The translations under genes were made by a program, and so were the position numbers. Below are positions 43,838-52,982 of a DNA stretch of 64,000 nt, one piece after another (the stretch's first letter is position 1; every line of letters starts with the position of its first letter). Source of the DNA: Ascoidea rubescens DSM 1968 (taxonomy: Eukaryota; Ascomycota; Saccharomycetes; Ascoideales; Ascoideaceae); the NCBI RefSeq assembly GCF_001661345.1, contig NW_017962918.1, positions 310,001-374,000 on the forward strand, given 5' to 3'. A model generated the notes under the pieces. That model was not told the DNA's origin. It did not search any database and worked only from the letters and a program-made list of their open reading frames with translations.

Positions 43838-44349
43838 GCTCTGCTGCCGGTGCTGCCAATGCTTCTCGTGCTTCTCGTGCTTCTCCACCACCGGCGAAAA
43901 CCGGGTATTGTGATTGGACAGGTCACATGTTCAGAGTCTGATTTGTCATGTGACCACGTTTTTCTGAACCTTTGCGGTGGACCAAGTTGAATCTAAAATA
44001 TAATTACACACCCACTGGACGTATATTCGGTTGATAAGAAGAAGAGCTTCTCTGAGTCCAATTGTCTACTGATAACGTTGGGCTTTTATATTAGAATTTT
44101 CTTGTCTTGCAAACACCTCACACTAGTTTTTGCTTTTGGTCTGTTGACACACCAAGACCAACACTTTCTGGATTTTTTATTTTGACACCAACCACTCAAT
44201 TAGCTTTTGCTCTTTTTTGGGAGTCGACTGTATAATTGGTTTGCTTTATCGTTTCTTCCTACACACTTCCTCTTATTCTTTATTTTCCTGAAATTCTGAT
44301 ATAGTTATATCTACATTTCAGTGATAGCCCCTTTTCGAACCCTGCCAAA
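43838..44349. promoter_or_regulatory. CRZ1 upstream region
   Basis: 512 bp between TRM12 and CRZ1. The proximal part (about 44090-44349) is pyrimidine-rich like a leader. The distal part is richer in G+C, has a CTTCTCGTG repeat near 43860-43885, and holds an inverted pair of GTCACATG octamers (listed separately). Confidence 0.5.
43922..43954. promoter_or_regulatory. Inverted pair of GTCACATG octamers
   Basis: GTCACATG (43922-43929) and CATGTGAC (43947-43954) are exact inverted copies 17 bp apart, about 400 bp before the CRZ1 start. GTCACATG fits RTCACRTG, the consensus of Cbf1 (CDEI). I infer binding sites for a bHLH factor. Confidence 0.5.
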
Positions 44350-47300
44350 ATGAGTAATTCAAACAACTCTGATTTGAACAACAACAATCTTTCTTCCTCA
44401 AATTTGCACTCCCACTCAAATTCCATAGTTGCAATGAACATGGCTGATTTGAATTTAAATCAAGGCAATGTCTCCAACAGCTTTCAATTCCAATATGAAC
44501 CTGGTCCTCAAGCTCGTGCTCATTCTCAATCTCAAATTGATCCGAATCAAATTCAAAATCAAAACCAGCTATTGCCTTCAAACCCAATTCTACCTTCAAA
44601 TATGAATACAAAATCAACTAACAACAACGAAAATTCATTATTACCTATTCCCCAAAATGACTTGCTTGATCTATCTCGAACAAACTCCATCTCAAATTTT
44701 TCTGAGATTTCCAACCATCTCCTAACACCAAACTTAAACACCATCAGCAGTCATCACAACGATTTAAGTCAGTCCGGGTCTCCTTTGATTTCTCCAGTTG
44801 CATCTCCTTATATCGATTCTGGAGCACCTGATGAAGATAATATCAACAATCTCGGTTTTGGAATTGATCTCGACTTTGGTTTAAATCAGGATTTCAGCTT
44901 GGACTTGACTCAAAACAGCATTACAAATGGAGTTTTGAATCTAGCTGCTGCCAACACTGCTATTGCTAATAATAATAACAATAGTAATAATCACAATTCT
45001 AACAACAATTTCTACAATAACAACATCCAGCATGATAACTTGTTTAACCCACAGAATATGGACAATATCAATAATCAAGATAATAATAAAAATGACAATA
45101 TTAATGGGAATAAAAACAACCAAATCAATAACAACAATCCACTTGATTTTTTTGGTTCCATGTCCTTAAATGAGAATGGTAGTCTGTTGAATGTTAATGA
45201 GTCCGAACTAAGTGATTTGTCTCACTTGACACAGATTAATGATATATCAAATTTTGTTGATATAAAAGGTTTTGGATCTCCTGGTAATTTCAATGACATG
45301 GCTGACCCACAAAATTTACAAATGATGCGACAGAGTCTAGACAATTTAAAAAATTTGCAAAATCTAAAGAATAATAATGAGATGTTTCAAAACAATCCCA
45401 ACTGGAAAGGGTTGGAAGATGTCAATAACTTTCAAGCTTTACACGCAATTCAAAACCTCGGTGCTATGGCAAATGGTAATAATTTAAGTGGGTTTTCAAA
45501 TGTCAACAATGCTTATGATTTACAAAACCTACAGAATTTACAAAATCTACAAAACTTGCAAACTCTTTCCAACTTTCAAAATCTACAAAACTTGCAGAAT
45601 TTGCCTAACTTTCAAAATCTACAAAACGTGCAAAATCTACCCAACCTTCAAAACCTTCAAAACCTACAAAATCTACAAAGCTTGCAAAACTTACAAAGCT
45701 TGCAAAATTTACCCAACTTTCAAAATTTCCAAAACTTACAAAACTTGCAACACATGCGCAACTTAAGCAATACTATTAATGATGATTCAATTATCAATAA
45801 CAACTTATTCAACAACCCCGATCTTGATAGTTTAGTAGATTTAAATTCCTCAATTGGTTTTATGCAACCCAATGATCCCAATAACAACTTAAACCGCAAT
45901 CAATCCAACACTAACCTTAGCATTGCAAATAATGTGGATGCAAATAGTGTGTCTGGTGGTAACATCAACAGTATCGGTGGTAACGAAGATATAAGCAATC
46001 AGTTGAATGGAAACTCACTTTTAAACCAAAAATCCGAATTAATGAATCAAAATAACGCAATTGAAGCCAAAAATTTGACCCAGGCTAGTCTTCAATGCTT
46101 ATCAGAAGTTTCTATCCACAATATTCCCCAATTATTACCTTTGAATAATGGCAATATCCAGTTGCATAGAAAGTCACCCTCTTTATTTAGTGGAAGTTCC
46201 AATGGAGCAAGATCAAGATCGGGGTCTTTTGTGAATAATGGTGGTCTCAACAATGATCTTTCAGCATCAAACATTCCCGCTTTGAATATCACCACATCTA
46301 ATTTGAGCAACCACAACTTGGACATTTTTAATTCCAGTCCTAACATTAATCATGATAGCCCATCCAGTAATTTATTAAGCCCACTGATTAACGATAACGA
46401 TCTATTGGCTTCTCCAGGCCACCGTCATTCGAGATCCCGTTCGAAAACCCGGTCACGATCCAACTCCCATTGCTCACAAAACGGGTCGATTACGAAGCCG
46501 ATGATCAGGCAACGATCGAAATCTCCAATCCAAAAACCACGATCAAAATCACCCAGTGAAAAGGCCAAGGCTTTCTCTGAAGATCGCAAAAAACTATTGA
46601 ACTTAGCGTCGTCCAACCCAAATCATTCAAAACAACAGAAACATCCAGCGAACTATAAATGCGATTTATGTGACAAGTCTTTCACTCGACCATACAATTT
46701 AAAGTCACACAAAAGAACTCATACAAACGAAAAACCTTTTGCTTGTTCAATTTGTCAGAAGTCGTTTGCTAGGCAACATGACAAGAAAAGACATGAGGAT
46801 CTACATTCCGGTGAAAAAAGATATCATTGCAAGGGAACTTTGAAGAATGGAAAAAGTTGGGGATGTGGAAAGAAATTTGCAAGGGCAGATGCTCTTGGAC
46901 GGCACTTCAAAACTGCTGCAGGAAAAAAATGTATTCGTCCTTTGATTGAGGAAGCTGAGGCAGAAAAGATGATGGAAAAGCTTCAAAAGGAAAGAGAACC
47001 AACAGATTTTACTGCAATGAAAAAAGAAAATCAAAATGATGAAGATAGCACAAAATTTTCGCATCATGACAACTCAATTAGTAGTGAGGGTGGATTTAGT
47101 ATAAAACTTGATGAAGACGATAGTTATTTGATTGTCGATCCAAGAATCATCGAGCAGCTTGTGGAGCAGCAAACACGTAATTTTGAACCTGACAGAGGAA
47201 CATTATCCCAATTCTCTCCATTGGATCTTGCAAATGATTCCGTCTCAGGATCTATTTCTGGACATTCCAGTAACAACGATGGTCAAGAACTTTCTAGGAT

Positions 47301-47796
47301 TAATTCGAACAGTTCAACAATTATTCAGCACAACGCAAATGGCCATGAACCCATATTAAATCAAGATATGTTTGGGGTAAACGGATTGCACGATTTCAAT
47401 GGTTTTAACAATTCATATGTTGATAATAACAATTACAACATTACCGATAACAGGAATTTTCTGCTTGATTCCAACTTTTCGGACATGAACAGCCCGTTTA
47501 GTATTCCTTCTCCATCTAATATAGAACTTTTGGAGAGTGCATCATCTGGAAATCAAATGAATTTTTTTAGAAATAACATGATTAACAGTGAAATTTTTGA
47601 TCACCAAGAAATTTTGAATTCTATGTCAAACACCAACTTAAATTCCAATCAAATAGCCAACCCTCAATCAAATTCTAATTCCAATACAAACAGCAATTCC
47701 AATTCCAATTCCAATTCCAATTCCAATTCCAATTCTAATTCTAATTCTAATTCTAATTCTAATTCACAGTCGAATAATGAAAAGGGCATTAACTGA
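44350..47796 (+). CDS. CRZ1: Calcineurin-responsive zinc-finger transcription factor Crz1
   Basis: The 1148-residue protein has the Crz1 DNA-binding domain: C2H2 finger 1 from C771 ([19 protein letters not shown]), finger 2 ([19 protein letters not shown]) and the atypical third finger containing [19 protein letters not shown], ending about residue 860. Crz1 is dephosphorylated by calcineurin, enters the nucleus and activates calcium and cell-wall stress genes. PALNIT at 643-648 fits the PxIxIT calcineurin docking motif. Ser-rich regions, including an Arg-Ser block before the fingers (about 695-715), could be the phosphorylated regulatory part. The N-terminal half is Asn/Gln-rich, with a Gln-Asn-Leu repeat at about 391-475. 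The C-terminus is an Asn-Ser tract. It is much longer than S. cerevisiae Crz1 (678 residues), mainly from low complexity. Confidence 0.95.
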   Translation: MSNSNNSDLNNNNLSSSNLHSHSNSIVAMNMADLNLNQGNVSNSFQFQYEPGPQARAHSQSQIDPNQIQNQNQLLPSNPILPSNMNTKSTNNNENSLLPIPQNDLLDLSRTNSISNFSEISNHLLTPNLNTISSHHNDLSQSGSPLISPVASPYIDSGAPDEDNINNLGFGIDLDFGLNQDFSLDLTQNSITNGVLNLAAANTAIANNNNNSNNHNSNNNFYNNNIQHDNLFNPQNMDNINNQDNNKNDNINGNKNNQINNNNPLDFFGSMSLNENGSLLNVNESELSDLSHLTQINDISNFVDIKGFGSPGNFNDMADPQNLQMMRQSLDNLKNLQNLKNNNEMFQNNPNWKGLEDVNNFQALHAIQNLGAMANGNNLSGFSNVNNAYDLQNLQNLQNLQNLQTLSNFQNLQNLQNLPNFQNLQNVQNLPNLQNLQNLQNLQSLQNLQSLQNLPNFQNFQNLQNLQHMRNLSNTINDDSIINNNLFNNPDLDSLVDLNSSIGFMQPNDPNNNLNRNQSNTNLSIANNVDANSVSGGNINSIGGNEDISNQLNGNSLLNQKSELMNQNNAIEAKNLTQASLQCLSEVSIHNIPQLLPLNNGNIQLHRKSPSLFSGSSNGARSRSGSFVNNGGLNNDLSASNIPALNITTSNLSNHNLDIFNSSPNINHDSPSSNLLSPLINDNDLLASPGHRHSRSRSKTRSRSNSHCSQNGSITKPMIRQRSKSPIQKPRSKSPSEKAKAFSEDRKKLLNLASSNPNHSKQQKHPANYKCDLCDKSFTRPYNLKSHKRTHTNEKPFACSICQKSFARQHDKKRHEDLHSGEKRYHCKGTLKNGKSWGCGKKFARADALGRHFKTAAGKKCIRPLIEEAEAEKMMEKLQKEREPTDFTAMKKENQNDEDSTKFSHHDNSISSEGGFSIKLDEDDSYLIVDPRIIEQLVEQQTRNFEPDRGTLSQFSPLDLANDSVSGSISGHSSNNDGQELSRINSNSSTIIQHNANGHEPILNQDMFGVNGLHDFNGFNNSYVDNNNYNITDNRNFLLDSNFSDMNSPFSIPSPSNIELLESASSGNQMNFFRNNMINSEIFDHQEILNSMSNTNLNSNQIANPQSNSNSNTNSNSNSNSNSNSNSNSNSNSNSNSNSQSNNEKGIN
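45517..45755 (+). repeat. 9-bp coding repeat, Gln-Asn-Leu
   Basis: About 25 units of a 9-bp repeat (CAA AAC TTG and synonyms, with some Phe, Pro or Ser substitutions) encode a long QNL tract inside CRZ1. Synonymous codons vary between units, so the peptide pattern rather than the DNA seems to be kept. Confidence 0.85.
47694..47764 (+). repeat. AATTCC / AATTCT hexanucleotide repeat coding Asn-Ser
   Basis: About six or seven AATTCC units followed by about six AATTCT units, in frame at the C-terminus of CRZ1. The sharp switch of unit suggests two separate expansions. Confidence 0.85.
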
Positions 47797-48151
47797 TAGT
47801 AAAAAATCAGCTATAAAAATTGATAAAACGAGATTTTTGAGTGATTTGGTTGGGATTTGTTTTTGGAAAAGAGATTGTTTATCTAACTGTTTTTTTGTTT
47901 TTTTGTTTTTTTGTTTTTTTGAAATAAACACTTTTTTGTATTGTTTTACTCAAGTGATCTGTGGTTTTAGCTATATGTTTTTTCTATTGATTTGAAAATC
48001 GGGAAAATGGCGATTTCCTTTTTTTTGTTAATTTAACTGTGTTTTATTTTATATTGTCAATAGAATCAATTAAGTTAATACATAGAATATCGGGTTTTTT
48101 TAAGAAATATAGATGATGAAGAACAATCATGTTAGAGTGTATGAAATTTTT
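47797..48151. other. Convergent spacer CRZ1 / GlcNAc kinase
   Basis: 355 bp of A+T-rich 3' flanks. It includes four copies of GTTTTTTT at about 47889-47921. No gene was seen. Confidence 0.5.
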
Positions 48152-49600
48152 TTACCAAGCTTCTGCATCTTTTGAGTTAGCAGCAGCTGCAATAGCAGGC
48201 CCATAAAGGTTGCTATCCTTAATGTATGTCAATGAAACACTTGCCATTCTATAATTTTGGTTAATAAATTTTTGTAAGTTGGACTTGTAATAGTCGAAAT
48301 ATTTTAAAAAAGACCCAACAAAACCGATAGATATCTGATTAGTATTTTTTGAAATGCAGCTAAAATGTCTGTCATTAGCAATGTCATTAATAAAAATCAA
48401 AAGAGCAACCAAGGCAGAACCACAAACAACAACTGCTCTATTTACAATGGCTTTGATGCATTGTCTTGCAACTTTTCGATCTCTGTCAGCTATTCGATAT
48501 TGATTTTCAAAAGGATAAATCTTATTGAAATCACTAAAATCATTTTTGTGAAAAATTGAAACTACTAGATCTCCTGATAGATGGAATTTTTGATCAACAA
48601 GGTTTGGGGGAAGGTTTCCATCAAAAAGATTTTTATTTTCTATTTCGTATATCAAACTTAACCTAACTAGTTCACAAACGTATCTCCCAGATGTCATCAA
48701 TTCCAAAGGTGTATATAAATTTTCAGTTTCGTTGTTTAAATGAGGCTTTTTGTTGCCTGAAAGCCAGTTATCAGTTATTAATTTGTCGAAGATCAGTGCA
48801 TGAAAAGAAAGTTGAGAGCCACCAAAAAAACACAATTCCGAATTGATTATTGAGAACTTTTCATTCAATTCCCCAAGAATTATTTTGAATGGAGGTAGTT
48901 TCTCTGATGGGATTACAAAAGAACAGTTGATTCCAGTTCCTAGAACCAAACCAAGTTGGGTGTTTTGATTGAAATATTTTGCAGAGACAAGAACGCTTAT
49001 TGAGTCATTGCAAATGCAGATGATCTTGATTGACAAATTGAGTTTTTGGCAAGATAGTTCGATTAAAGAACTGATGTTTTGATTTTCTGTATAATCAGTT
49101 GATCGATAGCCTTTACCAAGAGAGTTTATAGTTCCATTATTTGGAGAGGATTGGTTCAAAGGAAACGACCAGCTAACACCAGTTTTGATGCAATTGCCAT
49201 TAAGCAATTGAAGATAGCTGGTATTATCAATGGTCTTAAAAGCAGAAACGAAATCATTGAGATTCAGAGCAATCATGTCAAAAAACTGTTCATTCATGAC
49301 CTTTTGGTCGTTGGCAACCTCCCAGGATTTTTGAAACAAAATTTTTGAATTTTTGGCATTTAATTCGACTGTGGCAATTTTCAAGGTCGAACCTCCTAGA
49401 TCGAGTACCAAAAAGACGCCTGAGACATCAGTTTTGCACTCCAAATTGAAGGACGATAGCATGGAGATTTGGGACTGTTTTAATGACTCTCCATACTCAT
49501 GATAAAAAGCATCGATTAACAGCCCAGGGGTATCGTGAGGGAGAGTTTGAAGCAGAAGCACATTGTTTTCTGAATATTTTTGATCTGTAGGCGTTCTCAT
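48152..49600 (-). CDS. NAG5: N-acetylglucosamine kinase, hexokinase family (Nag5-like)
   Basis: The 482-residue protein has the hexokinase fold. Motifs: phosphate-1 LDLGGSTLK (from residue 66), sugar-binding TGVSWSFPLNQSS (about 141-153) with GKGYRSTDY, catalytic Asp in ICNDSISVL (D199), phosphate-2 GLVLGTGINCSFV (about 217-229), the sugar-contacting Glu in INSELCFFGG, and GFVGSFLKYFDYYK as the adenosine-motif equivalent. LDLGGST, rather than the LDLGGTN of glucose kinases, and the overall spacing point to the fungal GlcNAc kinase group (C. albicans Hxk1/Nag5), which phosphorylates GlcNAc for catabolism. The frame opens at TTG codons; the first ATG, at 49600, is chosen. A glucose or mannose kinase role is less likely but not excluded. 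Confidence 0.82.
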   Translation of the reverse strand: MRTPTDQKYSENNVLLLQTLPHDTPGLLIDAFYHEYGESLKQSQISMLSSFNLECKTDVSGVFLVLDLGGSTLKIATVELNAKNSKILFQKSWEVANDQKVMNEQFFDMIALNLNDFVSAFKTIDNTSYLQLLNGNCIKTGVSWSFPLNQSSPNNGTINSLGKGYRSTDYTENQNISSLIELSCQKLNLSIKIICICNDSISVLVSAKYFNQNTQLGLVLGTGINCSFVIPSEKLPPFKIILGELNEKFSIINSELCFFGGSQLSFHALIFDKLITDNWLSGNKKPHLNNETENLYTPLELMTSGRYVCELVRLSLIYEIENKNLFDGNLPPNLVDQKFHLSGDLVVSIFHKNDFSDFNKIYPFENQYRIADRDRKVARQCIKAIVNRAVVVCGSALVALLIFINDIANDRHFSCISKNTNQISIGFVGSFLKYFDYYKSNLQKFINQNYRMASVSLTYIKDSNLYGPAIAAAANSKDAEAW

Positions 49601-49871
49601 TCTGCTGTTATGCAACAACTGTTTCGATATCGATAAAGTGTGCTAAACAATCAGTGAAGCTGTGAAACACGAATAAACATTACTTGGGTTTGATCTAAGC
49701 TTTGGATTCGTGCCGCCCGATTTTTAGGATATTAGAAGTTTGTTGTAAGAAATGGAGTAGCAATATGGGTTTATCATACCAAGTTTACATGTTCAGATTG
49801 CTTTGTTGGTTCTTCGAAACCATTGCCTATGAAAGAACAATTTGTTTATTAATGGCGTATATAGATTTGTT

Positions 49872-51212
49872 TTAAAATGTATGCAAAAACAATGCAGCAG
49901 ATAAACACAATATCATGACAATTATACCCCAGACGAACAACAAAAACCCAGCATTTTTAAGGAACCAGTCACCAACAAACAATCTGTATGCAAACAAACC
50001 AGGCAAGACAAAAGAAATTATTGTTCCGCCAGTGGCCCCAACAATAGACAACACGAAAGCAAAAGACTTGACAGTGAGAGCCAATATATAAGACAAGATC
50101 AAAAGCGAGAGAGTGATTGTGGTATATGCCAGATTAGAAAAGGGAACCTTGAATTCAATAGGAAAAGCATCATCAGTTTGAGTGGTGAGGTGTGTGTTGT
50201 TTTGGAGCAGGCTGGAGTTGTTGTTTAAGAGGAAACCTGAGCTGTTTGAAACCGATACATTGAGAGTCTTTGATAGCAACGTTGTCAGCTCGTTGTTCTC
50301 CAACCTTTCTTGGGATAAAAACTTGGTTTTGATGGAAAAGTAAATGTTGTTTACACTGATACGAACCGGATGGAAAACTAGAGGGAACGAGAGAATAACC
50401 ATAAGAAGCAAAAGAAACGTAGCAATCTGTTTGGATATCCCCTGGGGATACATCAGGAGAATATTGCCCTCAACATTCAAACCAAATGTGAGATAACCTG
50501 TTAAACCGACAAGTAGGAAGATAGCCCAGCTAATGAATATGGAGGATTTAATGACAAAAGTCAAGTTTGCAACAGATTTGTCTGCTGCTTCGTTGATAAT
50601 TGAATACATGTTTGGATGCCCAGAGAAGGCAAAAACCAAAATTGAAAAGGTTGATATGATGGAGGGTATGTTCAATGGTTTGATGAGATTAACAGGGCCT
50701 CTCATGTCGTTTGGAATACCATTGAATACAAAATTAAAAATAACGAATAGGAAAACATAGAAAATTGACACCAACCCAACCACAGAGCTATATTTCAAGG
50801 AATCCAAGTTTTTCAAAAAGCTCAAGGGAACAATAACAAGGGAGGAAGAAAGAATCAAGACGTTTCTTGAAATGGCATCAGCAAATAGTCCCTGAGCAGC
50901 ATCTCCAACAATTATCAAGTAGGACACTCCCACGCCGAAACATAGAAGAGCAATTGCAAAGTCGAACAAAGTTCTCAACTTTGGAAAAGTGATGGAGGCA
51001 ACGCTGAAAAAGCTGGCATTTCCAGCAGATACAAAGGACGAGGTTCTGACCTGCAAATACAACCCAAAGCCAGATGCGAAAGCAGCCAAAGAGATAATCA
51101 CCAACCCCAAACAGACTCCATCTGCTCGAAAGGCGTAAGGTAGAGCAAGCCCTCCAGCACCAACGATGGTCTTGGTCAAGCTGATAATAGAGGATCGTGG
51201 AGATGCTGACAT
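49872..51212 (-). CDS. AVT7: Vacuolar amino acid transporter (Avt7-like)
   Basis: The 446-residue protein belongs to the amino acid/auxin permease family. It begins MSASPRSSIISLTKTIVGAGGLALPYAFRADG, closely like Avt7 (NLVKTIVGAGTLAIPYSF). About eleven hydrophobic segments follow. Further Avt7-like stretches are FDFAIALLCFGVGVSYLIIVGDA, FSILVFAFSGHPNMY and SFAFVLSIVGATGGT. A hydrophilic Asn/Ser/Thr-rich loop lies around 310-350. Avt transporters move amino acids across the vacuolar membrane, and Avt7 is reported to export glutamine and proline. The frame is open 15 codons upstream without ATG, so 51212 is the start. It is divergent from PPA2. Confidence 0.88.
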   Translation of the reverse strand: MSASPRSSIISLTKTIVGAGGLALPYAFRADGVCLGLVIISLAAFASGFGLYLQVRTSSFVSAGNASFFSVASITFPKLRTLFDFAIALLCFGVGVSYLIIVGDAAQGLFADAISRNVLILSSSLVIVPLSFLKNLDSLKYSSVVGLVSIFYVFLFVIFNFVFNGIPNDMRGPVNLIKPLNIPSIISTFSILVFAFSGHPNMYSIINEAADKSVANLTFVIKSSIFISWAIFLLVGLTGYLTFGLNVEGNILLMYPQGISKQIATFLLLLMVILSFPLVFHPVRISVNNIYFSIKTKFLSQERLENNELTTLLSKTLNVSVSNSSGFLLNNNSSLLQNNTHLTTQTDDAFPIEFKVPFSNLAYTTITLSLLILSYILALTVKSFAFVLSIVGATGGTIISFVLPGLFAYRLFVGDWFLKNAGFLLFVWGIIVMILCLSAALFLHTF

Positions 51213-51506
51213 GGTTGGAACAAGTATCTTGATATAACAACAAAGTATCGAAACCAAGGCCCTTTAAACAGCAGAGGCACCACCAGCACCACCAACACCA
51301 CTCTGCTCCACATTTCAGACTTTCCATGTTCCAATTTCTCGTGGCCGCCCATTTCAAAGCGTTTTTTCGAGCTGCGAATTGGATCTTCTCCTCTTGATGA
51401 AGGACATATGAATAAAGGGCATATGAAGAACCAGCTGTCTCTACAGACACAACACAAACAGTAACTCCTCTCATATATATAGCAGCAAGTATCCACCATC
51501 TGCAGA
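51213..51506. promoter_or_regulatory. Divergent promoter AVT7 / PPA2
   Basis: 294 bp between two divergent starts. A run of TATATATA lies near 51473-51481, about 25 bp from the PPA2 ATG. The rest is C/T-rich on the plus strand near PPA2. Confidence 0.45.
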
Positions 51507-52574
51507 ATGAACTTGTATCTAGGCTTCAGCAGACTCACTTCTCTCATCAGAATGTCCAACAAGCCTGCCATCCAGAGGTTGAAAATGACCTCAAGACATC
51601 TTTCTTCCTCGTCTTCTCTTCTCAACACTGGCGCTTCTGGTGGTTCTGAGGATGCTTTCAATTACTCGATAATAAAAGAAGGATCGAAGTTCACAGAAGA
51701 CTACAAAGTATATTGCTATGACAAGTCGGCCGATAGAGTCTTATCGTACTTCCATGATGTCCCTATTAACTTCAATACAGCCCAAAAGACTGTAAACATG
51801 ATATTGGAAATTCCTTTCCTCACCAATGCTAAATTCGAAATCAACAAAAAACTAAAATTCAATCCCATCACCCAAGATATTAAAAACGATAAAGTGAGAT
51901 TCATCCACAACTTGTTTCCATTTCATGGATACGTTTCAAACTATGGCTCAATTCCACAAACATGGGAGGATCCAATTCATTTTGAAGAGATTGAGAAAGA
52001 CTTGCGTTTACAAGGCGATAACGATCCATTAGATATAGTTGACATCAGTGTTGGCAATACGTTGAACAGTGAAAAGGATGTTGGTGATATTTACAAAGTG
52101 AAGGTCTTGGGTGCTTTGGCATTGATTGACGATGGTGAAATCGACTGGAAAATAATTTCCATCAACTGCAATGATCCGTTATCAAAACATTTGAGCGATA
52201 TTAACGACATTAATAAGATTATGCCAAATTACTTGAACCACTTGAAAAATTGGTTTAAAAATTACAAAAAACCAATGAACAAACCAGAAAATAAATTTGC
52301 ATTCAACGGCGAATACTTAAATTCAGATAAAGCAATCGAGATTATTTCAAAATGCTATTCAAATTGGCAACAACTAATATCAAGCAAATACTCAAACGCA
52401 GAACTAAATATAAGTCCAAAAATCATTGCCAAATTACCAACTGTGAGTAACTCCACTTTGAAAGATACTGCAGGTTTTGAGTCGATTGCAAGTAAAAAAC
52501 AAACAGTGAAAGAGGCAAAGCTCCCAGAATCAGCTATTCCCTCTGAGGTAAATAAATATTACTTTGTGGATTAA
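51507..52574 (+). CDS. PPA2: Mitochondrial inorganic pyrophosphatase
   Basis: The 355-residue protein is a family I pyrophosphatase that hydrolyses pyrophosphate in the mitochondrial matrix. A basic, Ser-rich presequence (about 1-40, SRLTSLIRM, SRHLSSSSS) precedes the catalytic core. All expected active-site elements are present: EIPFLTNAKFEI, DKVRF, FHGYVSNYGSIPQTWEDP, the signature GDNDPLDIVDI and LIDDGEIDWK. The C-terminus is extended (SPKIIAKLPTVSNS to the end) compared with S. cerevisiae Ppa2 (310 residues). The presequence separates it from cytosolic Ipp1. Confidence 0.94.
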   Translation: MNLYLGFSRLTSLIRMSNKPAIQRLKMTSRHLSSSSSLLNTGASGGSEDAFNYSIIKEGSKFTEDYKVYCYDKSADRVLSYFHDVPINFNTAQKTVNMILEIPFLTNAKFEINKKLKFNPITQDIKNDKVRFIHNLFPFHGYVSNYGSIPQTWEDPIHFEEIEKDLRLQGDNDPLDIVDISVGNTLNSEKDVGDIYKVKVLGALALIDDGEIDWKIISINCNDPLSKHLSDINDINKIMPNYLNHLKNWFKNYKKPMNKPENKFAFNGEYLNSDKAIEIISKCYSNWQQLISSKYSNAELNISPKIIAKLPTVSNSTLKDTAGFESIASKKQTVKEAKLPESAIPSEVNKYYFVD

Positions 52575-52852
52575 TACAATAATCTGAACGACCAAATTGT
52601 CTTTTGATATATATATCTGCTATTGTGTTTTCGTGTAAATAGGTTGTGTGTTAGTGAGTAGTTTCTCAGACCAATTTCTTTCTTCTGTATAATTGCCACC
52701 AAAGTGAAATTACGTTGTGTGTTCGATTCACGCTCGCAGCCTCTTTTCTGGATTTATCACGTGAATTTTTGTTTTCGCGTTTTTTGGGTCCACAGCAGTG
52801 GTTTCAGATCACGTGCTTTTATTCTTCTTTGTTATTTTAAATAGAAGACTTT

Positions 52853-52858
52853 ACGCGT
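52853..52858 (+). promoter_or_regulatory. MluI cell-cycle box (MCB)
   Basis: ACGCGT lies 125 bp before the RFA1 ATG. In S. cerevisiae the MBF factor binds this hexamer to drive G1/S genes, including those for replication protein A. The position and gene identity make a functional site likely. Confidence 0.7.
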
Positions 52859-52886
52859 TGCACCATATCAAACAATCAATATATCT

Positions 52887-52920
52887 ATCACTTAATCACT
52901 TAATCACTTAATCACTTAAT
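52887..52920 (+). repeat. 8-bp tandem repeat CTTAATCA
   Basis: About four copies of CTTAATCA lie in tandem in the 5' leader of RFA1, 62-95 bp before the start codon. Confidence 0.85.
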
Positions 52921-52982
52921 CGCTTTCCATCTCATCAATTCCTACTTTTAACGAGGTATAAGCACAAAACAAATATTCAAAC

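Larger units (their letters stand above)
52575..52982 (+). promoter_or_regulatory. RFA1 promoter region
   Basis: 408 bp between PPA2 and RFA1. It holds two CACGTG E-boxes (52758-52763 and 52810-52815), an SCB-like TTTCGCG (52773-52779), an MCB ACGCGT (52853-52858) and a CTTAATCA 8-bp repeat (52887-52920) in the leader. Confidence 0.6.

Noticed and set aside
44326-44345. TTCGAACC near the CRZ1 start as a tRNA T-arm
   Set aside because: Flanking bases do not form a T stem and no anticodon arm is present.
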